A stretch of 64,000 bases of DNA. Source: Symbiodinium natans (lineage: Eukaryota > Sar > Dinophyceae > Suessiales > Symbiodiniaceae). Of this stretch, positions 24,457-37,800 are shown piece after piece. The position numbers and the translations under genes are program-made. The stretch covers positions 186,501 to 250,500 of the forward strand of contig CAJNDS010002519.1 in the NCBI GenBank assembly GCA_905221605.1, given 5' to 3'. The notes beneath the pieces are model-generated. The model saw nothing but the letters and a program-made list of their open reading frames with translations. It was not told where the DNA came from and did no database searches. Numbering within the stretch: position 1 is the stretch's first letter; every line of letters begins with the position of its first letter.

Positions 24457-27400
24457 ATGTTGCAGTATGCGGCGGCGCCTCCCCAGTTTCAAGCCCGCCA
24501 ACCATATCCAGCTGGTAGCTTAACAGCGATGCCCTTTGCGCACGGTGCTTCTGGCTGCATGCTCGGATCGCAGACCCTATTCCCGCAGGGGCACATGCAG
24601 CCACAGCAGCAACCCATGATTCAACCGCATTTCCAAGCCCAGCAGGCTTGGCAGCAACAGCTGCAGCAGTCTCAACAACGGCAGGCGATGCCAAGACTAG
24701 CGCAGCTACCCCAAGCTTCTCAGCAGCAGCAACCCCAGCCGTTTCCACAAGCTTGGCAGCCACCGCAGCAGCAGCAGCAAGCATGGCAGCCACAGCAGCA
24801 ACAGCAGCAACAGCCACCCCAGTTACATGCAAATGGGTGCCAAGGCCAGCATCCCAACAGGCACCACCAAGACGAATACTATGCTCGACCTGGCCAAACC
24901 CCCATCAGATTGCCAGCGCTGGATCCTGACCCTGACCCAGCCTATCTGCACGATTTTGCAATGAAAGCGGCCATGATGGATGCGGCCATGATGACAGGGT
25001 TTGGAACGGCAGGGTCATCCCCTTCCTGCTCTCCGCTTGGCTCTCCTTCGCAGTACGATTACGAGGACACAGCCATGGACCCGCAGCAAGAATCGAAGCG
25101 CATTGGTGGTTCAGGGATGTCCAGGGAGTTCACTGTGAGCAGTATGTTTGGGGCAGGCTGGGTTCACAGTCTTGTGCTTAAACGGCTCGAACCCCACTGC
25201 AACAGCACCACCACCATCCGGGTCTGACCGCCGGATAAGGATGAGCGACAGCTTTACCTGGCCATCCAAAATCCCAGGCAAGGCTTGAGGTTGTGAATGG
25301 TTGTGAATCGTGTGGATGGCGGAATCAATGTGAAAGCCATTTCGTACCATCTCGCGCATCACCGCATGTCAGGCTCACTGAGCATCTAGCCGCCAGCCTC
25401 TTCCGTCGCATGGACAAAAGCGGCCCCTAGCCTGGTCAAGCACTTGAGGGTCGTGGGCACAGACTCGACATGCCGGTTCACATATGAGGTATCGTAAGTT
25501 GGGTGTGTATCATTCGAAGCAGCTAACGAGCTGTCTTGACATGACCTTCCTTGGATCCTGCCCAGGCACTGGGCGGCTTAGCTATCACGAGCTGCTCCGA
25601 TTTCTCCCAATCCTCTACCAGGAACGGAGCTGGAATGCGGAAGTGGATTTGGACACGGGGAATGTTGTGAGTAGCGCCATGGTTTGTATAAGGGGAAGTC
25701 ATGGAAGTCCCGTGCCCACTTTTGCATGGGTTGGCAGATCACACCTCCAACAGCTGCAGGAGCTCGGCTTGTCTTTAGTGAAGGACACTGCGACGCACCA
25801 AAAACTGGCACCCTGGCTGAGAGTCTCACAAGTAGCTTTAAAAGGTAGCTGAGGTCAAAGGGATGTCAAAAAGGGGTCGTTCCTCCGTCCGGGGTCTTGG
25901 TCGGTTCTTGGTCGGTTCATGTACGACAATTGTCTCAAAACAGGGCTTGTAGCACCAGTCTCCTCTTCTCCCCTGGGGCAACAGTAGTAACTCCCCCTAA
26001 AAACAAGCCATGAGGTGCACAACCGCATGCGGAAGTTCGACCGTAACGGCGATGGAAGCCTCGACCAGAGAGAGTTCTTGCAGCTTTATAGGCCGCTCTT
26101 TGGCGACCTGAGAAGTGGGTGCGAGCGTGCAGAGTCTCTTTCAGAAGTCGTTGGTCCTGGCAGCTTGAATTCCAGGTGGACCCTGCACCGGAAGTACGAG
26201 GAACCATGGCAAAAGCCATTTCGGCTTCGGTATGGCTCGGAACAGGATTTCGGTGCGCAAGGATTGGAGGCTCATGGGGTGTCCGAGAGTCAGGCCCATC
26301 CAACATCCTACTGTAAGCCATTGTCAGCTAACAGTGTTAGAGTGCAGTCGCCTAAGAAAACGCAGTCGGCCCCGAGGACTTAAAGCCTCCCAAGTTCGGA
26401 CGGAGTGCTTTGCTTCGTGGAGCAAAGCCTGGGGCCGCTTGGAATCCGCTGATTTTGGAGAACTGTCCCAGTAAACCTGAGTAGGAAGGTGCAATTTTGC
26501 TGTATGAGCCACATGGAGTCAGTACTTAACAGGTGTTCCAGTGCCTCTTCTTGCATCTTCAGCCTTTCACTCGAGAATGAGGAGGCCCTCATGCACTGAG
26601 GTACCCGCGCAGTTCTACGACTTCGGAGACATGCTAGGCTTGCCCTGAGCAGACTGGCTATGCCGCTATGCTATGCAAGAGAAGAGCTGCGAGAGTTTGA
26701 GGGGTATTACGGTATTGGCAATGGGTGGATCCTGCGTGCATGACGCCCTCTCACAAGTCACTGCGCCAATGCCAGGGTCTGGCAGCTTCGGCATTGTGCA
26801 CAGAGACTTGGGCAGCAGATGAGACCCAGTGCTCAGAGGCTGCTGTCCACGGTGCAGGTCGCGTAATCACTTGCCGGCAGCCTAGGTGTTACCCAGAAGG
26901 CAACTGGCGTCAAAAGGGCAAGAAGCCTAGAAATCCAGGCCAGTGTTTGCAGAAACTTGAAGATCTTGTTCCCTCAGGTTATGAAGACTGTGAACAAAAT
27001 GAAGCTCCAAGAAAGCAACACGCCACTGGCCTGCCTGGACCAAGAGATCCAACTGCTGGCCATGCTGGACCACCCCCGGATCTTGCGACTCTATGCCTCT
27101 TGGCCTTGCATGCACTTCACTTTGTATTTAGTCTTGCGAAAGGCCCTCGAAAGCGTGGCCTAAGGGACGACGAAAGGATAGCACGCGATGCTATTTGCAA
27201 CGATGTGTAGTGACGAAGTGCTTCTGCCCTTAGGCTCATTCTTCCTGAAGGCTTTGAAGAATCGTATTCCGTGCATAGTAAGTGAGTAAAATCATGTAGC
27301 AGGGCAGAGAACGCCAGACAGAGAAACATGCAGTGGAGCAGTTTTGGTATGTCGGGGCTTTGAGAAAGCCAAGAAGGTGCGTGCAAGGTCCGCGCAAGGG

Positions 27401-30400
27401 ACGCGATTGGGCTGAACGAACGAAATTACGATTTGCCGTCTTGGTGAAAGCACGCAACTGGCGCGGCGCGCTTGGGAGGGCTTTATATAGAACAACCCCC
27501 ATGTGCACAGTGCACCGGCTTCAACAACTCTCGCAAGCACAAGCCTGCCAGCACAGAAGCGCACGTGCAGGAGTGGTATTCAGATTCCGAGAATGTTTAC
27601 ATCATCACAGATGTTTGCGAAGGAGGGGAGCTCTTTGATCTGGTTAGGGCCCGCTTCTCAGCACGAGCAATGCGCTGCATCATTATGATAGCATTGGTCT
27701 GGCTGATGGCAGATTTGACTATGCAGGCCCCTCACGGCATTGCAGGTTGGATGTTATGCGTTGAGGTTGAATGTGTCCTGGGCTTCAATTCAGGGTTTGA
27801 TCAGCGGCCATGTCATATAGCCTCGCTGCTGCCGGAGTGCTGGGTCTCCGAAATTTGGGGGCTGTTGCGCTCGGTGCCTGTTTCCCCAGTTGCGCTTTAA
27901 GTGCATCGGGCTCATGTTTTCGTCTCGCGCTCGGAGTGCCGCTCATCAGAGATAGCGCTGCAGATCAGCGGCCATGGTTGCTTTCAAATCGAGGCGTTTG
28001 TTTTGAAAATTTCGTTTCATGTCGTTCCCCAGAAGTAATCTTCTCACGTACATTTGGCGGAGCGCAACACTGGGCGTCTTGAAATCACGGGGTGCAAGTG
28101 GAAGAAAAGTCAAAGTTAAAGTGCAGAGCAACTTTTTTCCATGCCTCAGTCACCGTTTTTGTTGCGAGAAAAAAGTTAGCGTAGAGACATCTGGCGGCTG
28201 GCAGCTTTCGCACGATTAGTTGCTTTTCAGACGTCTCCAGAGAAGCGAAGGCCAGCCATGATCAGCAGCAGTCGATCCCCGAGGCCGGGAGTGGGGAGGA
28301 ACGGTGCCGCAGATTTGGGAAAGGGTGATGGAATGGGTGATGGGTAGCAATGCAGGAGGCTTCCATGAAGCAACAAAGCCAGGAGTTGCATGGCAATGTC
28401 TCGCAGGCATGGATCCGGCGCATCTTCACTCAGGCCGTGGGTGAGTTCGTGTCACCGATGCAAGGGCACTGCAGTGTCATTTGGTCGGGCCACTAGTCAC
28501 CACTTTGCTAATACGAACACGGCTACGTTGCTACGTCTTGTGGAGCTCTTCTAGTGTTATAAAGTTATACTGTGCAGACTATGCGAGATTATGCGAGCAT
28601 GAACAGGATTCGACATAACACGGCAACCAGTTCAACTTAACTCCATTTGTTTCTAAGACTTCATTTCATGCAAACAAATACGAATGCCCCTTTCCCAAGC
28701 TGGGTGGCTTGCGACAGGCAACCGAAGCTATAAGCTACTGCCACGGAAAGGGCGTCATGCACAAGGAGCCATGCGGTTGTTTCATGTTGTTTCTCAAGCT
28801 TTTTCTTCTTCTTCACCCTCTTGACTCTTGATGGCCTCACTGAGCAGATCCTTCAGCTCAAGGACCTAAAGTTCGAGAATCTGCTTCTGCAGCAGCTCGG
28901 CTGCACAGGCGTGCGGAGGACATGCAGGGCAAGCCAACTATTGTGCTCAGGAAAAGCCTCACCCACCGATCCAGCACCTTGGACTCGTTGCGAGCTTCTT
29001 TCTATATCTTTCTGCGTCTAACAAAGTTTAGTGAGTCGCTATGGAAGGATTGGAGGATGTGAACATTGTGATCATCGACGTGGGTTTGGCCGAGTTCCTT
29101 GGTTATGCAAGCCACCCGGCCCCATTCCTCCCAAAGTACAAGACGATTGAACTAAACATTAACCCAGGACGGCTCACACAATACCACCGCCTTGAGACAC
29201 GTTGCTCTGACAGGGCTCAAGCTAGTGACGCTTCTGAGATACCCGGCTCCAGAACTATCGCCACCCACCAGGTTTTTGCGAATAATCAAGCTGCGCAGCA
29301 GGCTTTTGCAACTGGCATGTTTTTATTAGCGGCATACCCCGTGAATTCGAGTTCAAGGCCCTGGACACCAACGAACCCTGGCAACATACCCCCCCACTCC
29401 ACTTTGCCTCGTTTGGGGGGTAGTTTTGCCCAGCACGTCTTATACAGCATAGATGGCCCGTGCAATAACAGAACCCGTCTGCAGTACTGGATACATCGCC
29501 AAGTTGTGAATGTCACAGCATGGAACCTCGAACCTGCAGCCTCTCCCCACTGTGCCAGCAGGAAGCCTTCAACCTAAAGTTTGGCTGGCTGGCTCTCTCT
29601 CGCTCTTTCTCTCTCGCTCTACTGGTTCTCCTCTTCCAAAGCCCTTTCTTTGCTTTAGCTTTCAGTTTCCTCAGCCTGAAAGTGGAGAGGCGGGGGGTCT
29701 GGGTGGGTGCTATTCCGGGCTACTTTATGTATCGTTTTCGTCATGCACTACTTCGCACTATTCTGACACATCGCGCGAAGTACTATGCATTTGATTCTAA
29801 ACAGTTCATGCTTTTCATGCCGCCCAGCCTTTATCTTAAGCTGCAGGCTCTTTGGCCCCAGCCACGGCAAGGACACGAGACGTGCATCTTGTGCGTTCCT
29901 GTCACCTCAAGCTTCCAAAGCCCCGTAAAACAAGCAAAGCCCCCCATCAGGAGAGAAGCCATTTCCTCTGCGGAAGCCTTGTTTGCAAGCGTCCCACCCA
30001 CCTTAAACTCACGTGCAAGCCCAAACGGTCCGCCAAAATGCCTGAAAGTTTCGGAGGTCCTCCAACTCAAAACCGGACTCCTAAAAAGCCATCAAATCGC
30101 CATCAACCCTATGCAGGCTGCCCCCCGTGAGTGACCCATATGACAGCATATGAACCCCATCCACTCTTGCAGGGGATGCGGTCCAGTGCACGCAGCGGCT
30201 CACTGGCGACCATCGCGCCGGAAGTCCTGCAAGGCAAATCGGCTATCGGAAGGTTTGGTGTTTTTTTGTTTCCCCACCCCCCCCCCCCCCCCCCCCCCCC
30301 CCGCATTTTTTGCTGTATTGACTATACTATCCCTGGCTGTCTCAGGAAAGTTTGTTGATCATGGTCGCGCATTACCACTGCGCGACTGTTGTTTAAGACT

Positions 30401-33400
30401 CTTTTTTGTCGTCATTTGAGCGGTGCTCTTATGTAATAACTGTTCTTACTCCTGTTATTGTCGTTGTGGCTGTCCTCACGGTCACCATGTTTTCTTGTTT
30501 TGTTTTGTACTGCTGTTGCTTCTGCAGTTGTTGCTGTTGCTCTCTTACCCTCGGGCGCGCGATGTCTCCACTAGATACTAGACTGTGGCGCATCCGCGAA
30601 GCCAAGAACCTCAATCGAAAGCCCGAAACCCCAATGCGAGAGTCAAAACCCCAAGGAACAGTGCACGCTCGAAACCCCAACTCGAAATCCCTAAATCCCA
30701 ATGAAGAGTTCAAGCCCAAGAGCCTGAACATCGAACCCGCGCCCCCTCGTAAAACAGTTTAACAGGCGACTTCTGCTACAAATGCGACGTTTGGAGCTTG
30801 GGCTGCATGCTCTATGCTGCCCCTTGACTGCGAAGTGCGACGCATGTGCAAGGCCCTGTGTCAATACTAATGAGGACAAGGCAATCCGGCGTGGAGTTGG
30901 TGCAGAGCTGCAAGCGCAACCTAAGAAACAGAGCGAATGTCAACACAGGTTTTTAATTCGCAGCCAACCTACATGCCTGGGCCGGTGGCGTGGTGGCAAG
31001 TCAGGGGTAGGGTCAGGAGGATCAAGAGGGCACCGTCCAGTTCTCGGACGGACTATACCATGAGAAGCCTTGCTTCTGATTGTGTCACAAATGCGGCAGA
31101 GCTTTCTTAAAACTCCACAGCCACGCCTCCCTAACAGCGGGAATCCGAGAGTAGCGCAGCTGTTCCCCAAACATTACAACTTCTTTCTCGCTACTCAACT
31201 CAACTTTCTCAGCATTCAACTCAACAGTGTGCGGCCATACTTGCTTCACATTTGTGTCAAGCATGATGAGCTGTCCAGGATGGCAACGACACGCTCTACC
31301 CCTATCCCTTCTGCCCGCAGCCGAGCCAGTATCCCGGCTTCAGAGTACACTGCAAAGGCAGAACTGGGAGGCGGGGGTGCGAAGTTGGTCCTACGGCCCT
31401 ACAGCCTGTTTGAAGAATCGGCAGGTGTGAGGCTTGTGCGATATTCTGACTCTGACCAATCCGATGACATAGTCCCGTGCAACATTTCTACCATCTTGTG
31501 TAGTCTCTTGGACAAGATTGCAAATGATTCTGGTACCTGGTTGTGTTTGCAGAAACCTGCTTTAAGTGAAAGCAGGCAGCCGAGCGGTCCGTTCGTAGTG
31601 TTAGATACCTCCCTCGGACTATACTCAAACCTCCTTGAAGAAAAGTTAAACATGGTACCACGTAGTACCCGCGTCCTGTGAGCGCTCACAGCCGCCCCAG
31701 GAGAGATCGACTTGGTGTAGAGGTGGCGCTTGCTCTGAGTCGTGCTGATGTCTGGAAACCAACAAGGGCGAACTCTTTGGCTCGTTCAGGTTTTCCTAGC
31801 GCCGGTAGTATGACACACCCAACGCCCCATGGGCGCCCAGTGCATCCGCAGTGCTGATCGGGTAGTGTAATTGGCTAAATATTTTCTGTTAGGTGGTTTG
31901 ACTTCGTTGTGGTGCCATGTTTCGGCTTCGAGCGGGTGCGCCCTTTGTCATGTTCACATTCTGCTGTTGTCAGGGGCTCATGCAGCAGCAGCGTGCGGGT
32001 CCCAACATGCGGCGGCTCAATGCCAGCCCTGCCGTGAAGGACTTGGTTGGGAGAATGCAGCTTGGCTTGTGTTCTTGCCCGGTACTCTCGCTTCGAGGCC
32101 TTGGGATTTGCGGCCTTTACCGGCTTGGCTCAGCAAGGATGTTATGTTGACGTACCGGCACTGCTACTGCAGAAGCACTTGGGCAGAGCAGACTGCTTGC
32201 CCTCTCATGTAGCTGAGCTTGTGCTTTTGCAGACAGCTGACCAACGGCCTTTCCAGGCTGTGCTTTGAGGAGGAGGCTCGGCCCGCGGCGAAGGACATTG
32301 GGCATTGGACCGCATCGGACATGATTGTGACCTTAAAAAAGGTGAGCACGTATACGTTGCGTGATGTTGCTAGCCCGGGCAAGAGGAGTGCCTGCGGTCG
32401 CCCTGGCTGGCATGGGGAGGCAAGATGCAAGTGGCACTCAAGTTTGGTGTTGTCCTTGAGCATGAACCGGGTAAGTACGTTTACGTTTACTGCTGTCCTT
32501 TTGCAGCTCGGCAATGGCAAATGACCGTACGATGCGGTGCAGGCAGCACGCCGCTGGAATGCCAGGCCCAGTCAAAGCAGGCCAGACAAGAACCTGAATC
32601 CTTCTAGTCTGCCTGGCGGGTGCAAAGAACCGCTTTCTTTTCGAGCATGAGCCTGTGGTAGCAGCATGCATAGCAGCATGCTGGCAAGAAGCTTCAGCAG
32701 CAGAGTTTGTTTTGCGCTTTGGTCAGATGCCTCTGGTCTTACAGGAGAGTTTGAAGATCATGATGTCGACAATTGTCGAGCCACGGCTTGATTGTAAGCA
32801 GGCGTACGACTTTTCAACATTTCCATGCTGCACAGCCGCGGTGACGGAGCACCAGAAATGCTCCAGCCTGGATCAAACATTGAAAGCGAAAGGTTGAATA
32901 CTTACATTTTGATCAGGTTGTGCGAATCTGTTCTTCTAGAATTGCCGTTTGCATTGAAATTACTGCTGCTCGCTTCCGTCGAGACATTGTGGAAGGCACC
33001 TATGAAAGGGGGCAGGGTCGCTAACATGGGCTTCCATGCCACCGTTCTAAAGAAAGCGTTGGTCCAGTGAAGGTATGCAGGTGAGCAAGGCCAGCACTGC
33101 AGCTTGCGAACTCAGGACCACGACAGAGAGCATAGAACGTGGTGGCGAGCCGTGACCGTCCAGGCTGCAATTGCGTTGTGTTCCTCGATCAGCTTGCAGT
33201 GATCTGCGCAAACATCCTTGTGCTCTGTCGTGTTTTTGACGCTGGCAGCCCAACAGTCCAGCAGCCGAAGGCGGCAGCGCAGCTGCCGGGCGGGGTTCTC
33301 GAGCCTTTGGCGCAGCTTTTCCGCCAGGCTTTGTGATGCTTTCGGTTGGGCAAGAAGGTGTGGTGAAAAGAAGCGCCGTGATATCTGTGGTGCAGGCTCA

Positions 33401-34842
33401 CGAGGGCCACACAGACGGAGCCATCGAGAAGGGCGCCCTTGTGCTAATGCTTGAGCGATTAAAGGCAACGTCCTGGAGATGTCAGTCGGGTGTGGGCCGG
33501 TGCCACCAGGGGCGTAAGAAGTCCACGAAGAAGCTCAGATGGTTGTGCTGCGACGTTGCGGCAGGTCAACCCCGAACTCGCCCAGAGCGCCGCAGATGGG
33601 GCGGACTTTGACGGGGACGCTGTGGGCAACTGTGAAAGGTTTGTTCAACAGGTGACTGCCGAGGTTGTGGGCTTCTCAACACGACCCAGACATCGTAGTG
33701 GTCCTAGATGTGGATAGTATGTGGATATACTGAGTATACAGCAACTGTATGTCCTTGTCGTGCTGTTGACCGTTTTGGTCTTGGTCTCCTCGACTCTGGC
33801 CCCTACGTACATACGTACAGTTAGCCCAAGTTAGGATCGGAGCGGCGACTCTCCCAGTGACCAGGTAGCCGCATGGGGGTTGATGTCCGCAACCCTGTGG
33901 AGTGTGACAAAGAGAAATTCACATCAGCCCTTGCCAACTCGAGTTTACTTGTTTTTTTTGCGCTTCTGACACTGGGCCATGGGGCCAATGCGTGATGAAA
34001 GGACGGCCTGATTGAGTTCAGCGAGTTCGTTGCAACCTGCTTGCCCTCTGCACGCGAGCTGTTTGCCGTGTCATTGTATCTTGGACAGACTGGAGCCTAA
34101 ATCCCAGAGCAAAGGGGTGAAGCGCAGCACGATGAGTCTGAGGCAGATGGCCTTCCACAGCTTCGACACAAACTCAGATGGAACGCTTGATCGTGGTTTG
34201 GCTGATTTGTTGTGGGTTTAGCTCAGTGTGCTTTCATGTGGGCTGTACGCACCAGCGAAGAAACCTGCAAGACATGCAACGATGAATAGTGACTGACATG
34301 GCTAGTTGCTTGTTGGCCTCAGAAGCCTTGTCACGCACATTCCAAGCGACGCAGCCTTGCAAGTTTTAGCTGCAGGGGCAGAAGTTGCTCAGCTCCTGCA
34401 GAGCGGGCAGATCGAGGAGACCCATCTGCCCAAGACGAAAACGGTTCAGGCGGGGCTGCAGCCTGCGGCTCTAGTATCTGCAGCATTCCGCAGCTACCCA
34501 CACAATCTTTTCTTGAGGCTTTGACTTGTCTTGATGAGAGTTGCACGAAGCCACAGAGACAGAGAGAGAGAGAGAGAGAGAGGAAAAACAAAAAGAGAAC
34601 AAAAGCAAGAGAGCCAATTCCTTGCAAAGCTCGGGGGTGTTCCTTGTGTGCAACTGTTTACTGTAAGTGGATTCAAAGATAGACCTGGACAGGAGATGGT
34701 GGAGGAGCTCGATCTGGACCACAATGGGGTGATCAGCTTCAGCGAGTTCCAGCACTACTTCATGAATGCCTCCTGTGGCAGCAGAGTAACACAGACCCTT
34801 CTCCTTTGTGTTGCCTTCCATGTGTGCTACCCATACCTCTGA
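24457..34842 (+). CDS. Calcium-dependent protein kinase with extra N-terminal EF-hands
   Basis: CDPKs phosphorylate Ser/Thr in response to calcium. Mapped exons: 24457-25145 (Gln-rich, about 230 residues), 25373-25422 plus 25566-25666 (EF-hand DKSGTGRLSYHE), 26015-26104 (EF-hand DRNGDGSLDQRE), 26601-26637 and 26776 on (FGDMLG/GSGSFGIV, Gly loop), 26978-27094 (VMKTVNK, ATP lysine), 27571 on (ENVYIITDVCEGGELFDL), 28718-28765 and 28863-28899 (VMHK/DLKFENLLL), 29048-29106 (IIDVGLAEF), 30173-30233 (IAPEVLQG), 30766 on (KCDVWSLGCMLY), about 31980-32060 (SPAVKDLVGRM), about 32745-32780, 33565-33615/34002 on (DFDGDGLIEFSE), about 34140-34200 (DTNSDGTLDR) and about 34690-34842 (DLDHNGVISFSE). HKD replaces HRD and DVG replaces DFG. 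Plant CDPKs lack the N-terminal EF-hand pair. Several exons are unplaced, including the one after DVWSLGC. TGA stop at 34840. Confidence 0.85.
27902..27964. repeat. Dispersed ~60-bp repeat, copy A (CDPK intron)
   Basis: This segment, containing TCGTCTCGCGCTCGG and AGAGATAGCGCTGCAG, is nearly identical to 47296-47354 inside a ClpP intron, differing by a one-base length change in a T run and a few substitutions. The sequences flanking the two copies do not match, so the shared unit is about 55-60 bp. A separate 13-bp direct repeat GATCAGCGGCCAT occurs just before (27798) and just after it (27964). Confidence 0.75.
30277..30302. repeat. C homopolymer (26 nt) in a CDPK intron
   Basis: An uninterrupted run of 26 C follows a T-rich stretch. 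It is downstream of the APE-motif exon and is a likely site of assembly length error. Confidence 0.95.
30598..30735. repeat. Degenerate CGAAACCCCAA array
   Basis: Imperfect repeats of about 15-20 bp built on GAAACCCCAA or AAGCCC lie in the intron just upstream of the KCDVWSLGC exon. The unit resembles telomere-type CCCTAAA only loosely. Confidence 0.55.
34561..34582. repeat. (GA)n microsatellite in the last CDPK intron
   Basis: Eleven GA dinucleotides lie in the sequence before the final EF-hand exon. Confidence 0.95.
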
Positions 34843-37800
34843 CCATCTTTAGACGCAGAGTGCATGTTGCAAAATGCTTAATCCTGCCCCATAGCCATAG
34901 AGTCATGGAGCTTGCAGCTCCTCAAGGTTGATGCCGGACTCTGAAGCGGCCCTGCGGCACTGCGCGTGCGAAATGCCGGGCCAAATGCCAATCGAGAGCT
35001 CCCATATGCGCCAAGGGTTTAAATTAGACGCGAGCCAATGAAGCCGCATGAGTGTGGGATCGGCCAAGCTGTCCAAACGCTCATTCGCCGAAATTTACAA
35101 ATTTCTCGCGTTTCTCGCGTCGTCGCCCTGCAAAGCAGCTGATCAGCCGCAACTCCCTCAGAACCGTCATGATTGCTTCAAACTCATCGTCTCAATATCA
35201 GTTGAGTTACCATACAATTTCGAAAGACGCAAGTACACATGGAACATGCAGCTCCTTGTCTGTTTCATGGAGATTCAGGGCATTTCAGGGAGGACAAGAG
35301 GCTCAGTCGGCAAACTCCAGGGACTTCGCTTAGAACCAGCAGATCTACCCACCGCACCACGCAGTGGAGAGATCCGGCTGCATGCATGATGATGACAAAA
35401 TGACAGCCGTGCCCAACGTCAGCAGGTAAGGTTGCACATTCGTGCACTGACCAGCCAGCAAGGCGGTTGCACATGGGTTGCCATGTGGCTGAAGCCGAGG
35501 TATCGAAACTCCCGGCTGACCATGCTCCTAAGAGACGCCTAGCTGCTTTCAGCTTCACGCATGTTACTCCTGATTGAACGGTCAATCGCAGCTGAGCAGT
35601 CATGGACTGCGCCACTTAGTGGAGTCAGCGGAGTGGCGAGATGCCTTGCATCCTTTGCAGAGAAGCAAGCTGAGTGGCAGCACTTCATAAGGACTCCCTC
35701 GGAGGAGACTCGAAGACGTTGATGCATGGCCCTGAGCTTTCTGAACCACGCGAGCTATGTACAAGAGAGTGTTTCGCCACAATCTTGCTAGGGATGGCGA
35801 GCGAATGCGCATCCTCATTAGTGAGGAGCCCCCCGTTAAGAATAGCATATCCCTGATGAGGGCTGGTAGGGGCGGGGTTGGGGTGGGCATGTTGAGGGGC
35901 CTAGGTGACAGCCCAGCTCAGGAAAGCTCAGCTTTAAGCAACACGTAGAGTTTTGCGGGGCTCCGGCATGGCCAGAAATACAAACGCAATGAAAAAACAA
36001 ACACATACATCAAAACCGATGTTTCAGCAATTTGGCCATGTGGTCGGGGACTGTAAGCAAGCGGCGCTTCAAAGCCAGCAAGGTCAAGTGGACATGGACA
36101 GACGATTTTTGTGTTGGAAGCTGCTTACTGCACGCCCAACCTTGGGTTTACTGACAGGTTTGTCAACGTGTCTCCGCTGCAGGACTGGAGCATCTTTCGA
36201 GCATCCTTAGTCCAGGCTTGCATCAAACTTGGCCATGCCTACCATGCTGCCGTCTCCGCACTTCTGTAGTCACAGCCAACCGGCCCTAGCCATCAGTTTC
36301 TCATCTTGTGTACTTGCAGCGTTGTGCAACAGATTGGCAGAAACCAGAAGTGATAGCTTCTGCAAGCACACGAGGAACATTTGGGCGAGACCCTGTCCTC
36401 ACTGCGCTTTGCATCCAAGGCCCGCTGGGCGTGCTTAAATGAGCTTGGCCTTATGGTCCTAAAAGAAGCCGCGCACGAGTTTGTCTAAAGCACTCACTTC
36501 TGTAATGCTTGTAATCAGATCTGAGACAGGTGTTAATTCCCTAAGACCAAAATCAATGCCCTCATTAAATCGCTTGTCCGCTTTTGGTCCGTTGTCATCT
36601 GAAGCCAACACGAGGCTAGATTCTTGCTTTCAGGCTTCTGCCACGGCCCTCATGGGTTCCGTGTCATGAGACATGTTAGGGTGGCAAGTAAACAGGACAG
36701 AAGCACCCACCAGCAACATCCGGCAACCATCAGCATGTTCACCCTAACACTCCGCATCGCACCTCCATTGCAGCAGGTCCATGCCTGCAGCGTGGGCGTA
36801 GCCAGACGCCACGTCTCAGATCTCACGGAGGCACTGCGGGTGCAGCGCAAGTCGCGTTACGAAGGACTCTGGCCGGAGTCCGGCCGGAGCCGCAAAATGC
36901 CGCAGTCGCACTGTAGGAGTCTACTTACAGGCTGGCAGCTCGCAGTTCTTTCGTCTGCGCAGGTGAGAAGCTGAGGAGCAAGCCATGTGGGAACCCACGG
37001 ATGACATGGATGCCTCCACGAATACGGTCGCCAATCCGGGCATATGCCATAATTCGGGAGCAAGCCGCATAGAGACACGGCCTCTCAAAGTGGAGTCGAT
37101 GCTGCACCCTTCTTCAAGAAATGATGATCTACGCTGAGCAAGCATCTGGAGCGCCAAGGCATCGATTCGGAGCGTTCTTGGTTTTTTGGTGGGGTAATCA
37201 ATCGACACGCACAGGCCAACCCCCCACTTCGAATCTCTGACAGGGCAGTGCGTATGTCGTCGCGATCCCCCGATAATTCGCCTGGCTCTTTGGCGGCTTA
37301 GAATTTAATGATGCCTTTGCCCGCCTCTGGGCGTGAGGCATGCCTGAAACAAGGAGATCTATCAGACAGGTGTCGTTGCAGCAACATCACCTTACGTGCC
37401 ATCACTCTGCATGTGTTGGTACTTTACGTCCTCACTGCTTGGTCTGGTAGTTTCCAATGTGGCACGACTGCCCGCTCATCGCCTAAAAGAGAGTTTTGCA
37501 GTGGTTACTGTACAGGCCCGAACTGAGTAGTTCTTAGTAGTGGTCTACATGGCATGTTGGCCCCGTGAGCAAGGCATCTGGGCAGATGACAGCGGCTCGG
37601 GCCAATTTCTCCAGCTGGAGCATGATCTGGAGGCTGGCTCAACAATAGACAGGGTTCTCCTACTGTCGGTGCTGGCTGGAGTGGAAGAGCATTCCAGAAT
37701 ATTGACAGGTGAAGCTGCACTGCCTCGGCCTCGAGCTGCGATGTCGGGCTGAACTCTTCCGAATCGCTTTCTCTGAGCAGAGAGTTTTCGCTTACAAGAA

